A stretch of DNA of 22,413 nucleotides from an uncultured Candidatus Saccharibacteria bacterium (GCA_946480535.1 CAMLKA010000016.1:1-22413); one strand, 5' to 3'. Counted from the first letter of the stretch, positions 1-8,222 are shown. Numbers and translations are program-made. The notes: generated from the letters alone by a model not told the origin.

Positions 1-107
1 CAGAAGGTGGTCTTGGCGGTGGAACAATGGTTGCAAGCGGTACTCCTGAAGAAATCGTAAAGGTTGCCGATTCGTTTACGGGTAAGTACCTCAAGCCACT
101 TCTTTAG
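1..107 (+). CDS. uvrA: UvrA excinuclease subunit A, 3' end only
   Basis: The reading frame begins at base 3 and gives 34 residues before a TAG stop at 105-107. The visible peptide starts [18 protein letters not shown] and ends TGKYLKPLL, which is the characteristic UvrA C-terminus: the end of the second ABC ATPase domain with the GG..VA.GTPEE motif, followed by S.TG.YL...L. UvrA recognises damaged DNA with UvrB in nucleotide excision repair. The rest of the gene lies left of the window. No terminator is seen after it; the next gene's promoter starts 11 nt downstream. uvrC lies about 10 kb further on the same strand, so the repair genes are not in one operon here. Confidence 0.85.
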   Translation, partial: EGGLGGGTMVASGTPEEIVKVADSFTGKYLKPLL

Positions 108-117
108 TACCTCAGTA

Positions 118-146
118 TTGCCTAATTATTCTCTCAGTAATACAAT
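118..146 (+). promoter_or_regulatory. Promoter of the DUF4234-like gene
   Basis: TTGCCT (118-123) and TACAAT (141-146) are separated by exactly 17 nt. Transcription would start near 153, leaving a leader of about 21 nt that carries a strong SD, AGGGAGG at 161-167, 6 nt before the ATG at 174. This is a conventional SD-led start, in contrast to several leaderless genes elsewhere in the window. Confidence 0.6.
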
Positions 147-173
147 AGCGACAATTACCTAGGGAGGATACCA

Positions 174-932
174 ATGAAACAAATAGCAACTTGGAAAGTC
201 GTACTTTTAACGATTGTGACATTTGGTATTTACGCAATTTTCTGGGCAGCTCGTAATCGAGATTACCTTGCAAAGCACGATAAGAAGGCGAAGTTACCGC
301 GGTGGCTGTGGCTTGTAGCATTTCCAATAGCATACGGGTTATTTTATACGGCGTGTATCGCTGCTGGAATTCTTGCGGGCCTTATGGTCATTTCTGCCGA
401 CGCGGCTATTATGACAATGCGCGTTTCTGGAGCTACGGTTCTGATTCTTACAGTCCTACTTGGTTCATGGTGGGTATGGCACTTTGGCACCGCAATGCAG
501 AAATATCTGAAGAGCCCGGTCACACGTGGCTGGGCGGTTGCGCTCTTTATTTTCATCGGCCCATTTGTCGCTTCGTTTTACCAGTACTTCATTAATAAAA
601 AGAGTGAGGTTAAGGGAGAAAGGGCGAGTCGACCAAGTGTCGGGTTTGTTTTGCTTGCTGTGTCGTTGATTTTGCTCTCACTCGTTTCAGCATTCAGCAC
701 GATTCTGACCTATAAAGAGACAGAAGACAGCCTTCGCGTTGAAATTACGACGATTCAAAATAATACAAAAGCAGCTAATGCTGTGTACGAAAACTATCTT
801 CGTTGTGCGGCGCAGCTTGAAGTTGATTATCCGGGTGCATTGACGACGGATAATGAAGCTGCGTACAATGCCGATCTTCAAAAGTGTAATGAGCTTTACG
901 ATAAGTACATCGAAACGCTCGACGCGTATTAA
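174..932 (+). CDS. DUF4234-like multi-pass membrane protein, function unknown
   Basis: This 252-residue protein has an N-terminus (WKVVLLTIVTFGIYAIFWAARNR) resembling DUF4234 membrane proteins: a hydrophobic helix with FGIY.I.W followed by basic residues. About five hydrophobic segments are visible, near residues 8-26, 45-70, 82-105, 120-140 and 157-182. A charged, probably helical tail follows (about 185-252) and contains two cysteines spaced as in C..AA...........C. The start is fixed by AGGGAGG 6 nt upstream. The gene ends one base before the convergent GH13 gene's stop. No enzyme motif is visible. The DUF4234 assignment rests on the N-terminal part only, and the function is unknown. Confidence 0.7.
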   Translation: MKQIATWKVVLLTIVTFGIYAIFWAARNRDYLAKHDKKAKLPRWLWLVAFPIAYGLFYTACIAAGILAGLMVISADAAIMTMRVSGATVLILTVLLGSWWVWHFGTAMQKYLKSPVTRGWAVALFIFIGPFVASFYQYFINKKSEVKGERASRPSVGFVLLAVSLILLSLVSAFSTILTYKETEDSLRVEITTIQNNTKAANAVYENYLRCAAQLEVDYPGALTTDNEAAYNADLQKCNELYDKYIETLDAY

Positions 933-933
933 A

Positions 934-2715
934 CTACGTATCAATTGAGAGAATCATAACGCTATATTCGGGCATGGAGATAATTGCCTTGCCCGAAGCG
1001 TCTGCTTTTGCCATGGTAAAGCGTGTTTCGTGGAAGTCGACGCTATAGCCCTTCCAGCTACTGTTGAAGCGAACGCGCCAGTGTCCTTCGTAAGGGAAGT
1101 AGAGCTCATAGTCTTGGAAGCTGGTGTCGCTGAAATTAACAAGGATAACGGTATCGTCGCCGGGGCCACCCTGGTCTTTACGGTGATAGGCAATAACGCT
1201 GTTGGCATCATCGCGATGAATAAGTGACGTATATTGACCGAGGAGCCCTTTGGTATTATTGTGACGGTTTAATCGCAGGTCAATGAGGTGCTTGTGAGCC
1301 AGGACGATACCGGCAAATTGGTCGGTCTTTTCCCATTCCAGCATTTGCCAATCGTTAAAGGCGCCTTCTTGCATGAATTCTTGACCCTGAAGGAGCATTG
1401 GTATGCCAGGGGCGGTGAGCGTCATTGCGTTTGCAAGGAGGGTTTGGTGCCGCGCGTAAGCGTTTTCGGCGTTACCTGGTGCCGCCACTTCATTCAGCCG
1501 AGCCGATCCGTTTGCGGCAGAGTCGTGTGAGTCGCTAAAAATCACTTTATCAAACGCGTCGCCGCGGTATGAATGCCCTAGCTCATAGGCAATCCCTGCC
1601 AGGCGAGGCTGGGAAGGACTTTCAACTAGGCCCATGCCTTCACGGACGACATGAGGAAAACCAACTTCCCACTGTGCGTTAAACCCTGTGCCGCCGTCTT
1701 TAGCGGGTTGTACGAGTCCGGCTGTACTGGAATTGTCCTCGGCGATCATTAGGCTATTAGGATTAATTTTGCGAGCGAGTGCCGTAACTTCAGATAAAAG
1801 TGACCAGGCTTCAGGGATATCATAGGCAGGCGCGTCATTTTGCCCCTTCATATTGCGCATAAAAATAGTCGAGTCGACACGGAGCCCGTCAATGTTAAAT
1901 TCGGTTAGCCACATTTTGACGTTATCAAGAATAAATTGTCGCACTTCTGGCCGGCCGTAGTCAGGTCGTCCGCCCCATGGGGTGTCGCCGCGTTCATCGT
2001 TATAGAAGTAAATGCCGCCGCGGTTATTTTCGCTCCAGCCATCGTATTGCCATAGATCGGTTTCTTTGAAAAAGTGGTTGTATACGACATCCAAGATAAC
2101 CCCTATGCCCTTTTGGTGGCAGGCTTTCACAAACTCAAGGAGCCCATGCCGTCCTCCGTAGGAGTTTTCAACTGAGAAGATATGGTTTGGTGCGTATCCC
2201 CAGCCATAGCTCATGGCCATGCTGGTAACGGGCATGAGCTCGACAAAATTCACCCCGAGGTCTTTGAGGTAATCAAGTTTTTCAATGGCGGTATAGAACG
2301 TACCTGTGGTTGACGCGTCGGGTCGATGAAAGGTGCCAATGTGCAGTTCGTAGATAATAGCCTCATTGTGCTTGGTGGCGACAAACTCGTCGGCACCTTG
2401 CCAATCGAAATCACCAACGACGATAACTGATGATCCGTTGTCGGAGTCGGTGATTTGGCGCGCGTACGGATCGTTTTTATCAAGCTTCGTTCCGTCGGCT
2501 GCGGTGATTTGGTATTTATAGGACTGGCCCGGCTCCGCTTCAACATCTTGCACTGACCAATAGCCATGGCCGTCGTTCGTCATTGGAATTTCTTTAGAGC
2601 TAAACTCTATCGAGAGCATGAGTGAGACATGTTTTGCAAACGGTGCCCAGACACAAAAATCAACGCCTTTGTCATGCACGACTGCGCCAAGATGTTTATT
2701 TGCGTGATGCCCCAT
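934..2715 (-). CDS. GH13 alpha-amylase family protein, 1,4-alpha-glucan branching enzyme-like
   Basis: This 593-residue protein has an N-terminal CBM48-like beta domain (about 10-105, with VDFCVWAPFAKHVSL) and a GH13 TIM barrel. All four conserved GH13 regions are present: DVVYNH (209-214), DGLRVD (276-281, nucleophile D281), IAEDN (acid/base E326) and SDSHDS (H397, D398). Family-typical stretches TPWGGRPDYGRPEVR (about 245-259) and APGIPMLLQGQEFM (in the C-terminal third) place it with bacterial branching-enzyme-like amylases, although TreZ-type trehalohydrolase cannot be excluded. There is no signal peptide, so it should act on cytoplasmic alpha-glucan. No glycogen synthase gene is in view. 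The ATG has no SD and sits 8 nt after a -10 box. It converges with the upstream membrane-protein gene, leaving a 1-nt gap. Confidence 0.85.
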   Translation of the reverse strand: MGHHANKHLGAVVHDKGVDFCVWAPFAKHVSLMLSIEFSSKEIPMTNDGHGYWSVQDVEAEPGQSYKYQITAADGTKLDKNDPYARQITDSDNGSSVIVVGDFDWQGADEFVATKHNEAIIYELHIGTFHRPDASTTGTFYTAIEKLDYLKDLGVNFVELMPVTSMAMSYGWGYAPNHIFSVENSYGGRHGLLEFVKACHQKGIGVILDVVYNHFFKETDLWQYDGWSENNRGGIYFYNDERGDTPWGGRPDYGRPEVRQFILDNVKMWLTEFNIDGLRVDSTIFMRNMKGQNDAPAYDIPEAWSLLSEVTALARKINPNSLMIAEDNSSTAGLVQPAKDGGTGFNAQWEVGFPHVVREGMGLVESPSQPRLAGIAYELGHSYRGDAFDKVIFSDSHDSAANGSARLNEVAAPGNAENAYARHQTLLANAMTLTAPGIPMLLQGQEFMQEGAFNDWQMLEWEKTDQFAGIVLAHKHLIDLRLNRHNNTKGLLGQYTSLIHRDDANSVIAYHRKDQGGPGDDTVILVNFSDTSFQDYELYFPYEGHWRVRFNSSWKGYSVDFHETRFTMAKADASGKAIISMPEYSVMILSIDT

Positions 2716-2723
2716 ACTAGTGA

Positions 2724-2754
2724 ATAGTATGGAGGCTTAAGCGGTATTTGACAA
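2724..2754 (-). promoter_or_regulatory. Promoter of the GH13 gene, probably leaderless
   Basis: On the minus strand TTGTCA (2754-2749) is followed by CATACT at 17 nt or TACTAT (2729-2724) at 19 nt. TACTAT ends 8 nt before the ATG at 2715-2713. No purine-rich SD lies in the gap, so the transcript should begin at or just before the start codon. Confidence 0.5.
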
Positions 2755-2767
2755 CACCCGTAAAGGG

Positions 2768-3493
2768 TTATTTTTTCTTGCTAAAGACAACGGCGAATTG
2801 TTTTTTGATACTTCCGACGATTGCTTGGCGGTTTTTCTTGTCTTTGAGGATCTCAATCATTGGTGGCAGCAGTGAGATAAAGACGATGAGGAAGATGATA
2901 GGCAAGATAACGGTGTCGATATCAATGCCCGTTGCCACAATTGCCTTACCCGCAAAGTATCCAAGGTAGGTGATACCAAAGGTCCAAAGAAAGCCGCCAA
3001 TAAGGTTATAACCGAGGAATTTCTTGTATTCCATCTTTCCAATACCGGCAACAATAGGAGCGAATGTACGAACGATTGGAACGAAGCGAGCCATGATGAT
3101 AGTTTTTCCACCGTGTTTTTCATAAAACTTCTGTGCTGTTTGAATATGCGCTTGTTTAAAGATCTTTGCGTCAGGCTTTTTAAAGAGCTTAATGCCGAAC
3201 TTGCGCCCGAACCAGTACCCCACGGTGTCACCAAGCACCGCGGCGATAAAGAGTAGTACAACAAAGACATGAATATTAATAGGAACATTGCCGGGAAGAA
3301 TACCGGTGGCGTAGAGTGCTCCGGCGGTGAAAAGAAGGCTATCGCCGGGTAGGAAGAAGCCAATGAGAAGCCCTGATTCTGCGAAGATAACAACCAGAAT
3401 GGCAAAGATACCAAGCGTAATAATAATATCAACAAGGTCAAAGCCAGGAATGGCCCCGAAGGTGGTCAAACTCGATACAAGTGTTTCAAACAT
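2768..3493 (-). CDS. DedA / SNARE-associated family membrane protein
   Basis: This 241-residue protein has the hallmarks of the DedA/VTT family. These are an acidic residue in an early membrane segment (E39), FLPGDSLLFTAG (47-58), the central GDTVGYWFGRKFG (88-100) and the amphipathic ARFVPIVRTFAPIVAG (135-150) with R136 and R142, followed by YNLIGGFLW. Five or so hydrophobic segments are visible and the C-terminus is lysine-rich. DedA proteins act in the cytoplasmic membrane; several have been linked to lipid-carrier translocation and proton-motive-force homeostasis. It lies upstream of the GH13 gene on the same strand, with 52 nt between them and a separate promoter for the latter. The start has no SD and follows an extended -10 by 9 nt. 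Confidence 0.92.
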   Translation of the reverse strand: MFETLVSSLTTFGAIPGFDLVDIIITLGIFAILVVIFAESGLLIGFFLPGDSLLFTAGALYATGILPGNVPINIHVFVVLLFIAAVLGDTVGYWFGRKFGIKLFKKPDAKIFKQAHIQTAQKFYEKHGGKTIIMARFVPIVRTFAPIVAGIGKMEYKKFLGYNLIGGFLWTFGITYLGYFAGKAIVATGIDIDTVILPIIFLIVFISLLPPMIEILKDKKNRQAIVGSIKKQFAVVFSKKK

Positions 3494-3502
3494 ACTTTAT
3501 TT

Positions 3503-3511
3503 ATTGTAGCA
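3503..3511 (-). promoter_or_regulatory. Extended -10 promoter of the dedA-family gene, near-leaderless
   Basis: The minus strand reads TGCTACAAT (3511-3503), an extended -10 (TGn + TACAAT) ending 9 nt before the ATG at 3493. No -35 hexamer is recognisable and no SD precedes the ATG. Confidence 0.5.
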
Positions 3512-3557
3512 CGGCCGCCCATTCTGGGGTCTTTCAGCTTTATCACAGAAAAAGGCG

Positions 3558-3563
3558 TATAAT
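3558..3563 (+). promoter_or_regulatory. -10 element of the L25 gene promoter
   Basis: A perfect TATAAT lies at 3558-3563, with no convincing -35. The predicted start near 3570 gives a ~47-nt leader containing AAGGAGG at 3604-3610, a full anti-SD complement 6 nt before the ATG. Because the adjacent dedA-family gene is divergent, the two promoters share about 50 bp. Confidence 0.5.
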
Positions 3564-3616
3564 AAGACATGCAATATCAATTTCCGTAAAGGTATCCACC
3601 AGTAAGGAGGAGAGAC

Positions 3617-4360
3617 ATGGGAGATAAGATTAACTTAAAGCTCGATGTACGAGAGCTACAGGGAAAGAAGGCTGCTCGCCTTCGACAACAGGGGATTATT
3701 CCTGGTGTTGTATATGGACATGGGTTTGATCCAATTCTTGTGCAGGCTGAATATGGAGTGCTTGATAAAGTTGTCCATGAGGCTGGAAAGCACACGCCTG
3801 TCCACGTAACAATCGATGGCAAGAAGAAGATAACCCTGATTAAAGATATCGACCGCAACCCAGTAAAGGCACGAATTCGTCACGTATCATTCCATGCCGT
3901 GAAGGCAAATGAAGTCGTGAATGCCGAAGTGCCAATTCACCTGATTGGTGAAGGTGAGAGCGAAGCTGAAAAGGCCGGACTCATTGTCCTTCAGGCAATT
4001 GAAGTAGTGGAAATTAAAGCGAAGCCAGCCGACCTTCCAGAGGCGCTTGAGGTTTCAATTCTTAACCTTGCGACCGATGAAGATAAGGTAACACTCGCCG
4101 ACATTACGTTGCCACAGGGTGTTGAATATGCCGATATAGAGCAAGACCTCGATCTTGTTGTCGCAAACGTGTACGAGCCGGCTGCACTTGAAGCGGCCAA
4201 TGAGGCGGCTGCGGGTGACGCCGAGCCAGAAGACGTCGCTGATGTAGAGGCTGAGCATGGAAGCGATACGCCACAGGATACCCAGGCTGAAGAAAGTCGT
4301 CCGGGTGGTAAGCTGCAGGATGAGCCAAAGCAATCAAACGTTGACGCGAATAAAAACTAG
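3617..4360 (+). CDS. rplY: 50S ribosomal protein L25 (TL5/CTC form)
   Basis: This 247-residue protein has an N-terminal L25 domain (about 1-95). It includes LDVRELQGKKAARLRQQGIIPGVVYG and the IDRNPVKARIRHVSFH strand, which in the family binds 5S rRNA. An L25 C-terminal beta domain follows (about 98-188, with VPIHLIGEGES), then a long acidic, low-complexity tail (about 190-247, rich in Glu, Asp and Ala). This two-domain architecture is the TL5/CTC form rather than the single-domain E. coli form. The start is unambiguous, with AAGGAGG 6 nt upstream. It is monocistronic in view and ends at a bidirectional terminator shared with the convergent HD gene. Confidence 0.93.
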   Translation: MGDKINLKLDVRELQGKKAARLRQQGIIPGVVYGHGFDPILVQAEYGVLDKVVHEAGKHTPVHVTIDGKKKITLIKDIDRNPVKARIRHVSFHAVKANEVVNAEVPIHLIGEGESEAEKAGLIVLQAIEVVEIKAKPADLPEALEVSILNLATDEDKVTLADITLPQGVEYADIEQDLDLVVANVYEPAALEAANEAAAGDAEPEDVADVEAEHGSDTPQDTQAEESRPGGKLQDEPKQSNVDANKN

Positions 4361-4374
4361 CTGATTCATATAAG

Positions 4375-4407
4375 AAAAAGCGGCCGCTATGCTCTAGGCC
4401 GCTTTTT
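4375..4407. terminator. Bidirectional intrinsic terminator between L25 and the HD-hydrolase gene
   Basis: AAAAAGCGGCC (4375-4385) and GGCCGCTTTTT (4397-4407) form a perfect 11-bp inverted repeat with an 11-nt loop, giving a GC core flanked by A and T tracts so it can stop transcription from either side. On the minus strand the arm at 4397-4407 also encodes the last residues (K-A-A) of the HD protein, whose stop codon is in the loop (4394-4396). Confidence 0.85.
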
Positions 4408-5206
4408 CAAATGCCACGCGCGCAACGCGGCGGGTGAGTTCATTGCGATCTTCCATGAGTTGAGGGAAGTCACCTGAATACTTACTCATACGAACGGTCG
4501 CCTGATCAATAGCGCTTAGGAATCCATCTTCATCAAGACCGTACCACGTTTTAATTTCTGAACCCTGGTTGTAGAAGTGGGTGAAGCCCGGGTCAAGCTT
4601 ATCGAATGTTTTCACAAAACAGGCCTCGGGGTCTGCAAGTGATTCATAGTCCTCGATAAGTGCAACAAATTCGGGCCATTGTTGACCATATTCTTCTTGA
4701 ATACGCATCAGTGCGCGGGCTTCGTTTACGTGCTTTTGCTGCTCTTGTTCGGTAGTCATGCCAAGTGATGGGGTGTCGCCGGCATATGCTTCGATAATAT
4801 CGTGAATTAACGCGTAGGCTGCGACTTTGCTTATATTTAATTCTGGGTAGAATTCTTTTGCGTAGGGAACTGCCATCTTCATTAAATGAATGGCATGACG
4901 GGCGTCTGATTCGGGAAGTCCATCACGATCTCTGGTTGCGCGGGTGATGTCAGCGTAGAGATCTGAGAGTGCATCGAGCGGCTGCTTCTTTGGGGCAAAT
5001 ACGTTTGGAAGGTGAAGGAGTTTTGCTCCCGCCCGGTCGATACCATCACCGTTCTTGAGTGAAAGTGCTAATACATTAATACCGTTTCGCAACATGCGCC
5101 GATAGCGAGGCTCTCCGTCGAAGTGGGGGTCTATGGCACGGTGTATATTGGTGCTTCGCTCTATGAGTGTATCGACGCGTTCAATACTAGTATTCATGCT
5201 CATCAT
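4394..5206 (-). CDS. HD-domain phosphohydrolase (YfbR / HD_3-like)
   Basis: The start at 5206 (protein MMSMNTSIERV, 270 residues) is preferred because AGGAG lies 7 nt upstream; a longer in-frame version would be wholly inside the Nudix gene. HD-superfamily metal ligands are visible: H104 or H107 in the first helix, the H135-D136 pair in YALIHDIIEAYAGDT, and D202 in VKTFDKLDP. The spacing and the HDIIEAYAGDTP stretch resemble YfbR-type 5'-nucleotidases/HD_3 proteins, which remove phosphate from (deoxy)nucleoside monophosphates. The substrate cannot be read from sequence. The first 20 bp overlap the end of the upstream Nudix gene, implying translational coupling and a related nucleotide-sanitation role. 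Confidence 0.8.
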   Translation of the reverse strand: MMSMNTSIERVDTLIERSTNIHRAIDPHFDGEPRYRRMLRNGINVLALSLKNGDGIDRAGAKLLHLPNVFAPKKQPLDALSDLYADITRATRDRDGLPESDARHAIHLMKMAVPYAKEFYPELNISKVAAYALIHDIIEAYAGDTPSLGMTTEQEQQKHVNEARALMRIQEEYGQQWPEFVALIEDYESLADPEACFVKTFDKLDPGFTHFYNQGSEIKTWYGLDEDGFLSAIDQATVRMSKYSGDFPQLMEDRNELTRRVARVAFEKAA

Positions 5207-5894
5207 AGGTGTACTCCTGGGCGTGATATGAAGCACCCTTATCGATAAGGTCAATGAAGTCGCGGGCACTTTCGAAGGTTTTTTCTTTCGCCATAAACTC
5301 TTCTTGTGTGAGCCATTCGTTGTGGCCACCTTCAAAGTCGACGATAAGTTCGCCTTCGTATGCATTGGCGTACATAATCACAAAGACTTTATCTTCAAGC
5401 AGTTCGCCCGTAGCTTTCTTGTAATCGCGCTTGTGGAAGATCATTTTGTAAGTGAAGTCGGCGGTGAGGCCGGTTTCTTCCAGAAGTTCTCGTTTAGCCG
5501 CTTCCTCAAACGATTCACCCCAGCGAATCTTGCCGCCCAAACGCCCCCAGAACCCGTAGTACGGTTGCTTGAGGCGCTGTTGGGCGATGAACTCGCGTCG
5601 TCCGTTGTTATCACGCTCGAGTACAACAACGACTGATACTTTAGGTTGTTTTTCGATTTCGTTTTCGTCGGTGTCCATGCGGTTGGCATATTCTTTACCC
5701 GTAGGGGAAAGTTGGTAGCCGGTGTTGGTCTTAAGGACGTATCCCGTCTCGACGAGTTTTTTGATATGGAAAGTGAAGTGGTCACTTGTAAGATCGCTAT
5801 CTTTTTGTAGTTCGGCAAATGTTGCTTCAGGTGTAAAAAGCAAGTGCCGAAGAATAGCTACTTGGGTTGAGTGTGGATTTGATTCGTAACTCAT
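5187..5894 (-). CDS. Nudix hydrolase with N-terminal winged-helix domain
   Basis: This 235-residue protein has two parts. Residues 1-75 form a winged-helix DNA-binding-like domain (QVAILRHLLF, a recognition-helix region SDHFTFHIKKLVETGYV, then a wing). Residues 84-220 form a Nudix fold. The Nudix box runs from G121 to L143 and is complete, with E127, R135-E136 and E139-E140 at the metal-binding positions. Nudix enzymes hydrolyse nucleoside diphosphates linked to another moiety; the substrate is not predictable. The wHTH could make it a ligand-responsive regulator (as in NrtR-type proteins) or may be structural. AAAGGAG lies just before the ATG. A weak internal promoter (TTGCCT, 18 nt, TACAGT) is possible in the 66-nt gap after the ABC gene. 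It overlaps the HD gene by 20 bp. Confidence 0.85.
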   Translation of the reverse strand: MSYESNPHSTQVAILRHLLFTPEATFAELQKDSDLTSDHFTFHIKKLVETGYVLKTNTGYQLSPTGKEYANRMDTDENEIEKQPKVSVVVVLERDNNGRREFIAQQRLKQPYYGFWGRLGGKIRWGESFEEAAKRELLEETGLTADFTYKMIFHKRDYKKATGELLEDKVFVIMYANAYEGELIVDFEGGHNEWLTQEEFMAKEKTFESARDFIDLIDKGASYHAQEYTYDEHEY

Positions 5895-5960
5895 AGGTCT
5901 CCTTTACTGTACAAGCGTCACTGTAGCAAAGGCAAACATAACCTTCTAGTAAAGTCGAGT

Positions 5961-7760
5961 TTACTCTTCTTCGATAAAACCACCGGATTGGTGTGCCCAA
6001 AGGCGAGCGTATTGCCCCTTTTTCTTGAGGAGTTTGTCGTGATTGCCGTCTTCAATAATTTCGCCATCGTGCATCACAATAATGCGATCGAGTTTTGAAA
6101 TCGTTGAAAGTCGGTGGGCAATCACGATACTTGTGCGTCCCTTCATAAGTTCGGCCAGCGCTTCCTGAATGAGCTTTTCACTTTCACTGTCGAGTGCACT
6201 TGTGGCTTCATCGAGAATGAGCACCGGAGCGTCTTTAAGGATTGCACGAGCAATGGCAATACGTTGGCGTTGTCCTCCGGAAAGTTTAATGCCGCGTTCA
6301 CCGACGAGTGTTTCGAAGCCTTCGGGTAGTTTCTCGATGAATTCAAGCGCATTGGCGCGGCGGGCGGCTTCTGTCACTTGTTCTGGCGTTGCGTCCGGCT
6401 TGCCGTACATAATGTTTTCACGAAGTGTTCGGTGGAAGAGCATAGGTTCTTGTGGGACGTAAGCGATTGCTTCGCGAAGACTTCCTTGGGTCACTGCCGA
6501 GATTGATTGGCCATCAATAAGAATTTCTCCCTTTTGAATGTCAGAGAATCGCAAGATAAGCTTGGTGAGCGTCGTCTTACCAGAACCAGAGTGACCAACC
6601 AGCCCAACGCGCTGGCCTGGCTTTATCGCAAGGTTGAAGTTCTTGAAGATCGTGTCGCTCTTCTTGGCGTCGGCGTGACGGAAGGTCATGTCGTTAATTT
6701 CAAGCTTTCCCTTGTCTGCTTCGAGTTTTGTTGCATGAGGAGCGTCTGACACGGATTGGTGCGTGTTAAGAATGAGGCTCATTTCACGAGCATCACCGAA
6801 GATACGGTTAAGTTGACGCAACATACCGTTGAAGCCCCAAAGGTTACCAAGGATTTGCATGCTGTAGCTTACTGCCAGCATGAGTGTACCAATTGCGACG
6901 CCAAACCAAACACTACCGAAAATAAGTGTCACAAAAGCCGAGGTCATGATGACGGTAATAATGAGGCCAAACCAGAAGTCACGAAGAATGACAGCCGTAC
7001 GAATTTTAAATCCAGCTTCACGTGCGTCGCTGGCAAATTTCTCGAAACGCTTTTTCTCGTGTTTTTCGCGGCTAAAGCTTTTCACTGCAAGAATATTTGT
7101 AATACTGTCGGCAATTTGCCCACTGACTTTATTGTGCGTTTCTGCTTCAACGACATTCAGCTCGCGGATTGAACGGAAGCTCACCCACGCAACACCCATA
7201 AAGAGAATTGCAAATACCGCAAGCGCAACCGCAAACCAAGGAAGAATAGGCGCAAGAATGATAAACGTGAAGACGAACGCGTATACCATCGGTGCAATGT
7301 TGAATAGATATAAATCAGCAAGGCGCGCAAAAGCACCGGTGAATTTGTTTGACTGCGACACCAACGAGCCACCAAAGCGATTGGTGTGAAATTCCATCGA
7401 CTGTTCGGACAGTGCGTCAAATACTTTGCGGTTTAGTTCGTAGATAACTTTGTCGTTCATGGTCCATTGCAGGAACATCACGAGGCGCCAGAGGATGAGT
7501 TCGCCAATACCCACAATCACAACAAAGGCGATGATGTAGGGGAGGAAGGTCGAGAGAAGTTGGTCGGCAGGGATGTTCTCGGTGGTCAAGCGGTTCACTA
7601 CAAGTGAAATGATAAACAGTCCTGCGTACCCTGTTGAGAAGATGGCCAGTGGCTGGAGTATCATTGCCGGAATAAAATAGCGCTTGTAATTGCGAATAGT
7701 GCCCCAGAAGAGGCGCAGGGTTAAGCCGATCTCGGCAGAGTCTTTTTGCGTTTTCGTCAT
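5961..7760 (-). CDS. ABC transporter, fused permease and ATPase (MsbA-like exporter)
   Basis: This 599-residue half-transporter has an N-terminal six-helix ABC membrane domain (about 20-330). Its C-terminal ATPase carries every motif: Walker A GHSGSGKT (389-396), Q-loop near YVPQEP (about 434-439), signature LSGGQ (493-497), Walker B LILDEA (514-519, catalytic E518) and H-loop H549. It should function as a homodimeric exporter in the cytoplasmic membrane, of the MsbA/multidrug/lipid type; the substrate is unknown. AAAGGAAAG precedes the ATG, and only 12 nt separate it from the stop of the Gre-like gene upstream, so the two are probably cotranscribed. Confidence 0.9.
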   Translation of the reverse strand: MTKTQKDSAEIGLTLRLFWGTIRNYKRYFIPAMILQPLAIFSTGYAGLFIISLVVNRLTTENIPADQLLSTFLPYIIAFVVIVGIGELILWRLVMFLQWTMNDKVIYELNRKVFDALSEQSMEFHTNRFGGSLVSQSNKFTGAFARLADLYLFNIAPMVYAFVFTFIILAPILPWFAVALAVFAILFMGVAWVSFRSIRELNVVEAETHNKVSGQIADSITNILAVKSFSREKHEKKRFEKFASDAREAGFKIRTAVILRDFWFGLIITVIMTSAFVTLIFGSVWFGVAIGTLMLAVSYSMQILGNLWGFNGMLRQLNRIFGDAREMSLILNTHQSVSDAPHATKLEADKGKLEINDMTFRHADAKKSDTIFKNFNLAIKPGQRVGLVGHSGSGKTTLTKLILRFSDIQKGEILIDGQSISAVTQGSLREAIAYVPQEPMLFHRTLRENIMYGKPDATPEQVTEAARRANALEFIEKLPEGFETLVGERGIKLSGGQRQRIAIARAILKDAPVLILDEATSALDSESEKLIQEALAELMKGRTSIVIAHRLSTISKLDRIIVMHDGEIIEDGNHDKLLKKKGQYARLWAHQSGGFIEEE

Positions 7761-7772
7761 AGATTCTTTCCT

Positions 7773-8222
7773 TTAATGTGTGATTGCTTCAATCGTGCCG
7801 AAGCGCGTCTTATCGAAGACTTTTTTACCAAGTACCTCAATTCCTAAAGGAGATTGCGTACTAATTATTATTGTTTCGTTGATAGTTTTGCCGGCATGGG
7901 GAGTCCAATCGCCAGCAATGAAATACGATTTGGTATCTATTATGACGGTTGAGCCAATATTCACCAAGTCTTTACGCTTTTTTGGAAGTGTCAGGGCTGC
8001 GTTTTGTCGAATGCTCTTTAATTTTGAGTATTCGGCAAACATAACGGATTGTTTATCGCGTAGTGCGTCAAACGGAGCGTTGTCATGCCATGTTTCCGAA
8101 GACTGGTTAAAGACATCGTAGAAATCGGGGCCAAGATCTTGAATTTGTTTTTCAAGTTCAGCAATACGATTCTCGAGCCATACCTTATCTTCGGGAACTA
8201 TATAGAGTTCCTTCTGAGTCAT
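7773..8222 (-). CDS. GreA/GreB-family factor with a non-canonical coiled-coil tip
   Basis: This 149-residue protein is close to GreA length (about 158). Residues about 10-75 form the antiparallel coiled coil, and residues 85-149 form the FKBP-like C-domain, where SPLGIEVLGKKVFDKTRFG matches the GreA C-terminal motif. GreA inserts its coiled coil into the RNA polymerase secondary channel and stimulates transcript cleavage through acidic residues in a GDLSENAEY tip. Here the matching stretch is ETWHDNAPF (43-51), so by my alignment the first tip Asp is Thr44 and the Glu is Asp47. It may be a secondary-channel regulator without normal cleavage activity. It is first in a run with the ABC, Nudix and HD genes. 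GAGGAGAT precedes the ATG. Confidence 0.75.
   Translation of the reverse strand: MTQKELYIVPEDKVWLENRIAELEKQIQDLGPDFYDVFNQSSETWHDNAPFDALRDKQSVMFAEYSKLKSIRQNAALTLPKKRKDLVNIGSTVIIDTKSYFIAGDWTPHAGKTINETIIISTQSPLGIEVLGKKVFDKTRFGTIEAITH

Noticed and set aside
2749..2775. Plus-strand terminator-like ACCCGTAAAGGGTTATTTTTT
   Set aside because: The stem is only four clean base pairs and no plus-strand gene lies directly upstream; on the minus strand there is no T tract, so it was not listed as a terminator.
4394..5365. Longer HD protein starting at 5365
   Set aside because: The extra 53 residues lie inside the Nudix coding region, are low-quality sequence, and the ATG at 5206 has an AGGAG 7 nt upstream.
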